From: Lotus japonicus
Lineage: Eukaryota; Streptophyta; Magnoliopsida; Fabales; Fabaceae
Assembly: GCF_012489685.1 (NCBI RefSeq)
Contig: NC_080043.1
Coordinates: 85,266,292 to 85,330,291 of the forward strand
DNA length: 64,000 nt
Direction: 5' to 3'
Below, one piece after another: positions 35,187-46,600 of this stretch. The notes below the pieces were generated by a model. The model was given only the letters and a program-made list of their open reading frames with translations. It did not search any database and had not been told where the DNA came from. The position numbers were made by a program, and so were the translations under genes. The number at the start of each line of letters is the position of its first letter. Within the stretch, counting starts at the first letter, position 1.

Positions 35187-37138
35187 ACTGTAAAGTATGT
35201 CTTTCTTTCTTTCTCTCCTTTCATGCCCTTGAGTCAAGGTCCATAGTGTTCTCCAATTGTGTGTTCTGAAGTTTAATTCCTGGGACACTAGTCTGTCGAA
35301 TGTGTTGAGTGATGTAGAGAAGTGCTCTGGGGAGTCCGGAGGCACTTAATTTTTCCTTTCCAATGATGTTTGTTGTGTTAAATGCGAGTGAATTAATACT
35401 ATGATCGGCTGTACTTAATTCTACTTTTACATCATCTCCTATGACTTGTAGATAGCTTGTTTGTTTTGAATGAAATTATTGAACAGGATTTTCACTTTCA
35501 CCTAAGTAATGCCGTGGCTAGATTTATTTCAGTTGAATCAGATTGCATACTGCTGTAACCTCTTCTTTTTCCTGTTAATCTTGGAACATCATTCTCAACA
35601 ATTTTATAACTAGATGAAAGGATTGGCTTATTAAAAGTGAGACACTTAGAGAGGAAAATGAAGAGTCATAGTCGTTGTTAAGAAAATTAAATGAATAGAT
35701 GTGTCTGGTTAAAAGGCTTAATTAAGTGACTCTGGCAATAAGCTCTTATCGCATAAGTGCATATCCATTTGCTAAATTGAGAAATTCATAGTTCATAGTT
35801 TGTTACATGTATTTCATCATAATTTCAGTCATTCATTTTTGAATTAACAGCTATAATTTCTCACTTTCCTCTCAGTTGAATTCATCACATTGTATATATG
35901 CTTAAAAATAATTTGGAAGAAAAAAAGTATAACCATAAATTAAAAAGTCAATTACTGAGATTGTGTTAAATGGTATACTCATGTATATCAAACAATGGTG
36001 TTATTTAAATCCATTTCCCTTGATTTTTCTTCTCAGCTGGTATAAATTGGTGAATACAAGGGTGGTCCTTTTAGGTTTCTTCTCGTAAGTGAACCCCTTA
36101 TCCCTCCTTTAGAGACGGAATATCTTAAAAGGAAATCCCATGATGGTCAGGAATCAGCTCATTTAGTAATCTCACACCATTTTAATTATATTTCCATAAA
36201 CAGGATGTGAAGTTCCAGTTTCAGTTTTACTAATAATTTCTATTCTTCTTTGTCCATGCTTCAATTCTATAGACATATTACTTGTTCTATGCAGTTTGTT
36301 CAAGCGTTTGAAAATGAAAATCTGTATTTCTTATTAAAAGTTTCTCTTTCATGTTAAAAAAACTTTGGGTATGCTTAAGTGGTTAGTAATGTAAAACATA
36401 TTCTATAATAGAGGTTAGAAAACCATCAAGGGTTAGTGTTCTGGTAAGGGAGCTGTAAAGTATAGAAGTTTAAACCCCAAAGATGATTGTTGGGAGAATT
36501 GGGTCCTCTAAAGTAAAGAAAGTAATTACAGCCATGAATTAAAAAAACCAATAGATGAAGCTGTGATCATACATATGTACAATTCATGACAGATTATGAA
36601 GTTATTTAAATCTCAACTATTTGTTTTACAATCTCTAAAGTGTACTTTAGAAGTCACAAAAGATACAAATAGGTGGTTGGGAGGGTTTGGCATTAAGTTT
36701 TGAAACAACAAAGGCTATTGCTGGAAAAGGTAAGACAAGTAATTGGCCTTAAATCTCATGAACTACTATTTTTATGAATCTATATATAAAATTTCATCAC
36801 TCACCCTCACAGATCTATTCATCTTTTTTTTTTTTAATTCTAAAATTATATAGATGTTAATGCTCCAAATTAAATAGAAAGATGATCAATATGATATTTA
36901 GTTAACAGTCCCTATTTTTATCTGCAATTTGTAATCTAGAATGAAAATGGTGATTTAACTAACATAAAGTAGATAATGTAATCTCTCATGATCCAATAAG
37001 TGGATAGGTCCACTAAAAAAGCGAGCATCAAGCACAATATTCAAGTGCCTATTATAATGGGGAATCATGATGTCAATCCTGAGGTTACCATCATTGATTA
37101 TTGAGCACCCGACGTGCCGTGTAAAGTAAAGGGAGCAG
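35187..37138. other. 3' flank of the VAP gene and intergenic DNA
   Basis: The first few hundred bases probably include the 3' UTR. A weak ataagctcttat patch at about 35710-35790 resembles the MITE family seen at 38615. No other gene is visible. Confidence 0.4.
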
Positions 37139-37147
37139 TATTTTATA

Positions 37148-38585
37148 GGTTTAATTTCAATTTGGGTCCCTGATGTTTCAGAAATGTGCGATTTGCGTCC
37201 CCCGTGTTTAAAACGTGCGGTGAACTCCCTGACGTTTCTAAAATGTGCGATCGAAGCCCTTCCGTCCATATTCGTTTGGTTCCGTCTGTTGACTAAACGG
37301 AGCTGCATCCACGTGTTATAAAACGAGCGAATTTACTCCCTGATCTTTCATCTTTGTGCAATTTGCCTCCCTAATGTTTAAAAACAGAATTTCAAAAAAT
37401 AAATCTTTAACAGATTGTAACAAAACAAGATCATTAATTTGTTTCAGAAAAAAAAATATCATTAAGTGGATAGTAATAACAATTTTCTTCAAGAAAAAAA
37501 TCAATAACAATTCAAATCAATAACAATTCAAGAAAAAAAATTGAATCTTCAATTCATGTTCGTTAACAAAACAACACCTTTATCAAGAATAGTAATAACA
37601 ATTTTCTCCCTAGTTCATCTTCCACTTTCAAACACACACATTTATCTCCATCTTTCATGAAAAAACAGATCCAGCACAAACAAAAAACACATAAATAATG
37701 CAAGAAACCAGAAATCCAGGAAGATGGGAGGAGGTAAAACCCCATAAAATTTAGAGAGGGATAAGCCATTTTCATCTCATCAGATTTAGCCACCCATTCA
37801 TCTTTCAGAATCATCGTTGCCCTCTCTGGCTGAAATTCGTGTCCATTGCAAAACCTCAGAGCCACATCCAGATCTGCAGCAAACCATCTATAAATCATCA
37901 AAGGAACGAAACCCAGAAAGGAGGGTGGAACTAGGGGATTTGCAGGAGGTGATAGCGTTCCTTGTGAGCATACTGAGAGTGCCGTTCTACATGTTTAAAG
38001 ATGATGTCCTCATTGAAGTTGTGAGAGTTGGGATTTAGGGATTTGAACAGAAAAAATTGATGTCGATTTTGCAGATGTGGGTTTTGTAATGGAGAATAGA
38101 TGTTCAGATCTAAAGGAGAAGAAGAAGATAGTGAGTTCAGAAGGAAGAAGTGGTGGTTTGGGGTTGGTTGTATATGGTAGACCTTGGTGGTTATGACTAT
38201 GGTGAAGAGAGTGAGATTACAGGTGAAAAAGATGAACTGATTTGGATTTTTTATAATTTATATTTAGTTATATTTTGATTTTATTTAGTTTTTTAATTAA
38301 TTGTTTTATTTTAAATTTTATTGAAACATGAGGGAGTAAATTCGCTCGTTTTAAACATTAGGGAGACAAATTGCACAAAGATGAAAGATCAGGAAGTAAA
38401 TTCGATTGTTTTATTACACGTGGACGAAACTCTGTTTGGTCAACAGACGGAACCAAATGGATATGGACGGAAGGGCTTCGATCGCACGTTTTAGAAATGT
38501 CAGGGAGCTTGACCGCACGTTTTAAACACGGGGGACGCAAATCGCACATTTCTGAAACATCAGGGACCCAAACTGGAATTAAACC
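37148..38585. mobile_element. Mutator-like (MULE) element, 1438 bp, perfect 9 bp target duplication
   Basis: Terminal inverted repeats of about 250 bp (37148-37385 and about 38330-38585) begin GGTTTAATTTCAATTTGGG and end cccaaactggaattaaacc. They contain gtgcgatttgcgtcccc and ggaagggcttcgatcgcac type phrases. The flanks are both tattttata (37139-37147 and 38586-38594). No transposase is encoded. The interior holds a minus-strand open frame at 37901-37563 that might be captured host sequence. Confidence 0.85.
37563..37901 (-). other. Open frame inside the 37 kb MULE, possible captured gene piece
   Basis: The 112-codon frame contains DLDVALRFCNGHEFQPERAT and ILKDEWVAKSDEMK, followed by a hydrophobic stretch. 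I do not recognise the family. The first half looks protein-like in composition; the second half may be intron read-through. It lies wholly inside the element, so it could be a transduplicated exon. Confidence 0.3.
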
Positions 38586-38614
38586 TATTTTATAAAAGTA
38601 AGTTAATTCATTAA

Positions 38615-38901
38615 GGTCCCGTTTGAAAACACAGCTTAATTAAGCGCTTATGGTCATAAGCGCTTATGACATAAGAGCTTATACATAAGTTATTTTAAAT
38701 TTTTTATTGAAATAAATTGAAAATAAGCTATATATAAGCATAAGTTCTTTTTCATAAGCTATCTGAATAGCTTATGAAAATAAGCTCAAAACAGCTTATG
38801 GCATGCCATATGTCATAAGCTGTTTGCATAAGCTCTCCTAAACACTGACATAAGAGTTTATGCTATCAGATAAGTTCAAATAAACTCTTTCAAACGGGGC
38901 C
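38615..38901. mobile_element. MITE with ATAAGC-rich interior, 287 bp
   Basis: The ends ggtcccgtttgaaaacac and ctctttcaaacggggcc are imperfect inverted repeats and TAA flanks both sides. The interior is made of palindromic cataagcgcttatg type words. It inserted just beside the MULE at 37148-38585. Confidence 0.7.
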
Positions 38902-38904
38902 TAA

Positions 38905-40380
38905 ATTAAGTTTTTGAGGAAGTTAGATTGTTTAGGATATGGTATGGTATTGGTATTCCCATTAAAAATACAAATATATTAGTTTAAAGTGAAGTTCAAG
39001 CAGAATAGAAAGTGAATAGATATGTGAAATAAGCGCATATCAATTTTTGTGAATGAAAAAAAGTGATTTAGAAAGTTAGTTTCACAATAATGGAATGTTT
39101 TCGGCTAGAAAATGATTGTCTTTTTTACATAATACTATAAAAATATGCCAAAACATTCTTAGAATTCGTTTTATTTAACAGGTGAAGCTGTTGGTGGCCT
39201 CGAATTTTTTTAATCAGTCACATCAAAGGAACTTTGAAGTTATATAACTCACGAAATAATGGATAATTAGCTAGTGACTGGTCAGGGTGGGAGGTTTTAA
39301 ACTAAAAAGCCAGTTACTATGTTCATAGCAAGATATCTAGGGGATAATTTATACCTAATATAAAAAATCTGCAATGGCAAAACAAAGTGCACCCTCATTC
39401 CTTTTTTTATGATTCCTTTAATTAAAGATATATTGCACAATAAAACTAAATCCAAGTAATTAGTATATGTATATTAGCACTTGTGGAGTATTTGTTGCAA
39501 GGTAGTGAATTTTTGGAACACAAGTGTCTACCCACTAAATTTGCTGTATGTAAAGTGCGTACCGAGTAATCATACACACGTAATAAGTCAAGGCATAGGA
39601 TTGATTTGCTTCTCAATCAAAGAAGGTTGAAATTAGTTGCACAAGAATAGTATGCTCATCCTTTCTTTTTAAGTGTATTTGAATATCACTTAAGCGTAAT
39701 ATGAATGAACTTTTTTACAAATTTATAAAAAGACTTTTGTGCACTTGTGTCAACGGATATCTAAATACACGTTATTGTCATCAAAATAATCTGCTGTCCA
39801 TCAATTCTAGTGGCTTTGACACAGATTTTAGGCCTAAAATGTTCCCATGGAATGACAAAGGATTTTTTTAGCTCATCATGGGATGTGGAGTTGGTACTGG
39901 CAGACAATTGAGCATGAACTCTTCATAAAAGGTTTTTTTTAGCTAGAAACTAGCTACACAAGTCTTATGGGGTTGTGGACGGTCATAATTAGACAACGGA
40001 CCTACAGTAGTAGTCCAACAGACCTCTTGGGCCGAAACCAAGTTGCACGACCCACAATGAGGATACTTCCTTTCTTGAACATGACGTCTGAGAATTTTAG
40101 AAACCTTCGAGCAACGTTCAAATGACTTTAAGATGATATAAATATTAAGTTTGAAACTCTTTCAAAATTTAATCTGTAAGTTGTTAAGTAATATTTTTTT
40201 ATTTAATCAATATTTTATTGATGAAAGTCAGTTGTTTTCTAGTGTATTGGAATCATAGAAAGTCAGTTGTTTTCGATTGTTTTCTAGTGCATTGAAAGTC
40301 AATATTCTTTTCACTGACGTAGCACTTTCATATTTACAAATGAAGTTTTTTTCATCCAATCTAACAAAATCACCGACAAT
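38905..40380. other. Intergenic DNA, nothing recognised
   Basis: AT-rich with no open frame of note. A short direct repeat (gaaagtcagttgttttc) occurs at about 40225 and 40258. Confidence 0.4.
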
Positions 40381-40389
40381 GACCAAAGT

Positions 40390-40708
40390 CATCTGTAACT
40401 AATTCCAACGAGCCCATTATCGACAGATTTTAGGTCGTTGATTTTTCATTAGTAACTAACGGATTTTGGGCCGTAGTTTTCCATCGGTAAATTTGCACTA
40501 CGTATATTTTTCAGTAATTACGGGTGGCTTTTGGCCGTTTGTAACTATTTCCAAAGAGCCCATATTCTTGACGGATCTTAGTCCGTTGTTTTTCCACTGG
40601 TAACTAATGAATTATGGTCCGTAGGTTTTCCATCAGTAAATTAGCATTATTGACATTTTTAATGATTATGGAGAACTTATAGCCGTAATTAGTGTTTTTC
40701 TTATAATG
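40390..40708. mobile_element. CACTA-type transposon end with subterminal repeats
   Basis: Two diverged tandem units of about 147 bp start at about 40393 (tctgtaactaattcc) and 40540 (tttgtaactatttcc). Each carries gagcccat, ggtaacta-like and ttccatcggtaaat motifs. On the minus strand the right edge reads CATTATAAGAAAAACACTAA, close to the CACTACAAGAAAAAC termini of plant CACTA elements. The partner end was not found, so this is probably a fragment. Confidence 0.5.
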
Positions 40709-41880
40709 TTGTGTTTGAGGTATGAGTTCTGATTTCTGAATCATAATAACTTGAGGGAAAAGATTAAAAAAAGCTGTCCAAATCATGATATGTAAATCAT
40801 CTTAAAGCTACCATGTGTTTGTTAGCATCTAATAGCTTGTTTGGATATGTGTTGCGTACCAAATGCCAGAATCGATTCTAATCTTCAAAAACTACTATTG
40901 AGAGCTTCTATCACACACCATGCTCAACTTGTTCTCCCAACTCAGTTACAAACATTATACTTAAGACAAAATTGAAGGTAAAATAAATTTCATTCCCATT
41001 AAGGTGGAGAAGAAGCTTAAAGAAACAATAAATTTTTTCTTAGTTGCGAGCTACGTACGTACCAATAGTAATTTGACAAGTAAGAAACGTAGGTGAAGGC
41101 AGAGAACATTGAACTTGGAAGATCGATTGGAATTTGGAAGTACCCATTTGAGAGTCATGCACATGCACGTGATACCCATCCTGAGTCCATGAGCTGGGCC
41201 TCTACGGACACCAGGCCCATCCGTCATCCGTGAATCCTCAACGTGTCACATCACCACACTTCAACGTGTTATTAACTCAGTGACTCAGTATCTGACCAAA
41301 AAATAAACAAAAATAAAAAACTATTATAAGATTCCGGGTAAGGATTCATGATGGTTCTGATACAAAGACGAAAATACCCCGTCAACATAGAATAATACTT
41401 GCTGGGCCAGAGTCCATTGAAATAGACAGCATAATTGAAGAGAGAGAAAACAAAGAAAAGGACATAAATGTCAGAACATGAATAGTTGCTGCATTGCAAT
41501 TGGTTCCAATTCCGATTAGTTCCATGACAATGTCCTTTTCGGATAAGCTCGCCACCTGTTTCCTGGAACCTGCGTTCTCATCTCTCATCACAATAAAATA
41601 AAATAAATGTCCCTATTAAGAAACATTTTATTTTATCAAGATTTAACATATCATCTAACTCAATTAAATAGCTCATAAAGATAGATTTTCTGGTATAAAC
41701 ATTAGACACTTGAGTCTTTCACTTTAGATAGATACACCCAAATTTGTATATTATAATTTTCCACTTTATTTCAATATAATTTTGATCAACCTCAATTATA
41801 CCCTACCTAATTTGTCATTTAGTTGGGAGGGGCAGCAGAGTCCAATATTGAAAGGGCACAAGGGCCCACCACTAATAAAA
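40709..41880. other. Intergenic DNA upstream of the fourth WIP gene
   Basis: No gene is supported; the open frames on the minus strand near 41272-41591 have no recognisable content. Confidence 0.4.
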
Positions 41881-41901
41881 AAAAACCATTTGATTGAGCA
41901 A

Positions 41902-41938
41902 AACCGCGTCTAAAGTGGTTTTCCATTTCTCTATAAGT
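41902..41938 (+). promoter_or_regulatory. Proximal promoter of fourth WIP gene
   Basis: AAACCGCGTC at 41902-41911 and AAACCAC on the minus strand at 41917-41923 precede the TATA-like tataag at 41933-41938, about 100 bp before the ATG. The AAACC cores echo those of the other WIP genes. Confidence 0.4.
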
Positions 41939-42033
41939 AACACCTTCCCCAACCTCTCTTATTTCACTACTAACGTGTCCTTTCATCTCTATCAAGAATC
42001 AAGAACAAGAAGAAGAAGAAGATTTAAACAAAG

Positions 42034-42282
42034 ATGAGTTACTTGAACCGTGTTTGGGTGGCGGCGACGGTGGCGGTGGCACAAGGCCACACCGACTCAG
42101 GCCGCAAGTGCAAGACGGCTGTAGGCTCTATTCACCAAAACCGGAGCCGCCTCTTCGCCGGCGTTGTTGGATCTGGCGTTACCGGAGCTATGGCTGGAAA
42201 CCCTGACGCGGAAGATCGGTTGAGACAAACCGATGAGTCTCTCCGGAAAGTCATGTACATGAACTGCTGGGGACAGGGCTGA
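42034..42282 (+). CDS. Wound-induced polypeptide family protein (DUF3774), diverged member, 82 aa
   Basis: This intronless gene belongs to the WIP family but to a different branch from the three others. It keeps the N-terminal VWVAATVAVAQG, which corresponds to AWTVAASVGVVEA, and the C-terminal signature DESLRKVMYMNCWGQG, where the others have ESLRTVMYLSCWGPN. It lacks the Ser run and the CRWN motif; its middle is Gly/Arg/Ala-rich. Codon use is more GC-rich than in the other WIP genes. It lies 16 kb away from the duplicated pair and so is an older paralogue. Function is unknown; a stress-response role is inferred from the family. Confidence 0.85.
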   Translation: MSYLNRVWVAATVAVAQGHTDSGRKCKTAVGSIHQNRSRLFAGVVGSGVTGAMAGNPDAEDRLRQTDESLRKVMYMNCWGQG

Positions 42283-43608
42283 ACAACTCGCCTTATCGAA
42301 GAAGTGACGCGACTCGGATCGGTTAACCTAGACTGAGTCAAATTAGAATTTGACTCGGAGTGAAGGGGGAATTGGTTTCGATCTTGTAAATTGTAGATAG
42401 TACATGAGAAGATGATGATGATAATGAAAGAAATGCTTTGAATTGAAACACCTTCAATTGCACACGAATTTTTCACATCAAACCTAATAATCTAAGATTA
42501 TGGTTGCATTAAAAATAATCTTAAACTAATTGTTATAGTTTTAACAAGATTTGATCGTTTAGGCCATTTTATTTAGAACTTTAATAGAATCTTGGGTGTT
42601 CTAATTCATCTACTAATGATTAATAAGTTGCTGATTACTGATCAATTGATATATATATATCTATATATATGACTACCGATTGCTATTTTGATTTACAGCT
42701 CGTTTGGATGCAAATAAAAAAGCATTTATTAGAATTTATTTAGTACTTTTTGAAGTAGATAAGCTGGTTTAAGTTGGTATCCAAACAGACCCATATATGA
42801 AGTACAGTCTTGGTTTTGCAACATGTGTAAGCTCATGATGCTTTGGTGCAAAAGTCTTGGAATTCCTGAGTTGTGTAAAAGGGTGGAAAGGTTTGTGTTG
42901 ATTAACATGTTTGAAATTTCTTCAGTACTTAAATCCAAAGTAAATTAATTAAGTAAATTAATTTTGGAAAGAAGTTTATATGATCGTATAACAATTTTAT
43001 TCGAAAGAGGGAGTGAGTATAAATAAAGTATAAATAAAAGGAACGGGAGAATACTCACATGATATAACTGAGAAATTAAAAGAGTAGATTTTAAGTATAA
43101 GATAAACTCTGAAGTGTGTTTTGTAGGAACTTAGATGCAGCAAAAAGTTACATGATTTAAGGTACATGATTTATATTAAGGACTGAATAACAATTTTCTC
43201 TTGCAATCAGAAAATTAGAGTGTTTTTGGTTTGCTTGTTTGGTTTAACTTAGAAAATGTTTTCAATGAAAATATTTTTAAAAATGGGCTCAAATTTGATT
43301 TATCTTAAGTACAGTCTTGGATTTACAACCTCTGTAAGCTCAGGATGTGTTGGTGCAATTGTGCAAAGTCTTCGAATTTCTGAAAAACTTTATAGGAACT
43401 AAATTAGATGCAATGATAAGTTACAATGAGGTACATGATTTACATTGTGTACAATTTTCTCTGGCAAATAGGAAATGGGAGAGCCAGACGCATAACAAAA
43501 AGGAGAAGGAATGAAAATTAAAGAAAAAAATGGATTGAAAGATTCAAAACCCAACACGCTCTATGTTGATAACACTCTGGTGACAACAGTTGCAAAGCAA
43601 AATCCAAA
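42283..43608. other. Intergenic DNA between WIP gene 4 and VPS18
   Basis: The 3' flank of the WIP gene is followed by a short MITE-like segment (42698-42791) and a direct repeat: about 42797-43215 is related to 43308-43480 (aagtacagtcttggnttt, ggtacatgattta). A short (ta)n tract lies at 42648-42670. Confidence 0.45.
42698..42791. mobile_element. Short MITE-like inverted repeat
   Basis: gctcgtttggatgcaaat on the left mirrors gttggtatccaaacagac on the right. No target duplication was recognised. Confidence 0.4.
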
Positions 43609-46600
43609 TCATGATAACGTGATACTTCTCTGGCTTCCAACGTTTGGTTTTATCTCTGGTTTTATCTCCCATGATAGCACATGCTGCTCTTCCTCAGGAA
43701 GGATGAAAGACAACGAAATCTCTCGGATCATTAAGTCGCCGCAAAAGGGGCATTCACTAGCTATAGCATCATCTAGTTGTGATCGGAGCTGCAGATTAAT
43801 TTGACATGATGAGTATATAAAGTAATTCAGCAGCATAGTTCAAATTTGTCATGAATCAAAGCTCATGGAGCTAATGATATATCAATAATAACAGAACATG
43901 AACAGAACTTGAAGCTGAAATTCCAATGCAAGTAAAATGCAAAAAACTGCACAACACAATTTCTCCCATTCTGACACATGCAACCTGATGCATGAAATGA
44001 AGATCTTAACAAACCTTTTCTACAGTTATCGTGCTAGGTATGGACTCCTCTGAAGAAAGGGTGCCATTGGATTCTCTCCTTGCTTCACTGCCTATCAAGG
44101 TAAGTTGCTTCTGCAGATCCAGAATGTACTCAGCCTGCAACAGCTCCCAATAGATTCAATTTAAATGAGGGTATTGGACTGGACACAATACAAATATGCT
44201 AGTTTGAGGCGGCATCCTGATGATTATCAAATACTGCGGCTAGCCCTCGAGTATCTGACAACTCAAAGTTGCTAAAAAACTCAAATTATGACTTTTCCAA
44301 ACATCTAACCAGAGATCCCAACCCAAATTTGAGGGTCCAACTCCAAACAGCATTTTTTGTGCTCAAATATATAGTATATTAATATATTTTGTCATTTTAA
44401 TAAAAAATACTGCAATTAAAGAAACTAATCACCACTCAAACATATCCATATATTTTTTTGTTAACAGCTACAGATCAGAATGCATTGGCACTTGTGTTAA
44501 ACTCATCTGAAACAACACTTGATTTTTAATAGAAGTCCTCGTTGATTTTGATCAAAACTATTGCAGATATTGCTGAGAAAAATAAACTTTCTGTAGCATA
44601 TGGGAGAAGTAGTCATAATAAGACATCAGGAAAATAGGAGAAAAAGTTAGTATAATTACATGGGCCTCAACTGTACAACGAGTCACATGGGCAATTAGGC
44701 ATTGTGCATGGAAGGAATGTCCACACGGAAAGACATAAAATGAAGCCATCTGTCCAACTGATGTATAACCACGACCAATACCAAACTCTCTGCCAGCAGT
44801 TAGAATTTTTCGCCGGCAAACCTAGGGAATCAGATTAACAACAATTTCAAATGTAAGCATAAATTCAGCTAACATATTCCATAAAAACAAAAGCAGGTCG
44901 ACCTTGAACTTAATTATGGTACCCAACTACGAAAGTGAACAACTTAAAATTTTGAAAAGAACAGCTGATGCAGCTTTGTCAAATATAGATCAAGAAAATC
45001 ATTACCCCACATTCCTCATCTCTATCAATAACAGCGCATCTTTGAGCAAGTGCACTTATATCATTTCTGATGTTGTCAGCACCATGAGTTGCATCATTCA
45101 TCTCTTCCTTCAGCTGTTCAATTTGCTTGTTATAATCCTCCAAAGATGAACAGATAGCCTCCTGCATAAATTCAGATAGTTCCACAATCGAAGCTTAAGA
45201 AAACTGAAGCCCAATGATCTAAGGTGCATAAACAGTACATGACTCGGCCATATAACATCTACTTGTATACTTGAAATGTGTGAAATTTCTGATTATTTGT
45301 TTGGAACATCAACTAATACACTGTATAGGCTCATAACTTATGCACATCAGTCCTATTAGTTAGAATTCTAAAATTAAGGGAAGTATAATCTGCCTAAAAA
45401 ACTAGGAATGAGGAAATTATAGTTGTAGTGTTGTACAATTAAGAGGAAATAAGTAATCTGTACAAAATAAGGAAACAATGAAAATCAAGCAATCCAATAC
45501 ATCTTTTTGTTAATATTCAAAAAGGAAGCATGTTATTTTATGTAGATTGCAATAGATAATAAATGACAATAAATATTTGTACCATAATTTTAATGAACAG
45601 AATTGAAAAGTATCGATCAAGTCATCAAGATATCAAAATCAGCGAAAATAACAGTACCTTGAAGTCATCAATCAGGGCAAAATCTGGAAAGAATGGTAAG
45701 ATGTCCTCAATCTTCAGCAGGCCATCAGTTTCTTTAAGAAATGCAATCGCCTTTCTTATGTTCTCCCTCTTAGTTCCTTTTTCTTGTTCAACAACATGCT
45801 TGGCAATCATGAGCCAGAGCTTCTTTCTCAAGTCTTCATCATCTTCAACCTTATCAGCTTCAGCCATAGCTAGCTCAGGGTCAACCTAGTATAGAAAAGT
45901 GAGTTAACATAGAGAAGTAATTTCTAAAAGATAAAGAAAAGTAAAATCCCTTAAAAATATTTAAAGGATTATTTTTCAATCATTAGGGAATGAAATATTG
46001 CAGATTAAAGAACTTTAATGGGATCTGTTTAACTACTTCTTCTAATCCTGGCTCTGGATATATATTCTACAAGATTGCATGATGATTCCTATTGCTTGCT
46101 GATTCCAAGCTATTCCAAGCTTTAAGATTTAGCCATCATTACCATATTCCAGACACAAAAGGAGGTGAGAAAAAAGGAAGATAAAATCCCCAATTCCCAA
46201 TGTAAGGCACTTTTGGGCCTCATCAATGAATGTTCTTTAAAGACAATGTATAAAAAATAAAACACAAAATTGGTTGCTCTTGCAGCATCCCCATAACAAC
46301 TACAAGGGATAAAAACATAGCAGATGAAGAACGTTGTAAATCAGGTAATTCTAATTCAACTGCATCATTTTGTATTAGTGCAGTGGTAAGTTGGAATACA
46401 ACAATCATTATATTATCTCACCTGTAGGGCAAGAGCAACTGCTTCTTCATGCATAGACATCATGCTGTATATATGAACACATGCACGCATTCGTTTTTCC
46501 TTGAGGAGAAGACGCAGAGCATACTTAGGATCATAAAAGAACTCAGGACCATTATCTGGTCCTTTTCCAAATTTGCATTGTAGGAAACGTAGAAGTGAAC

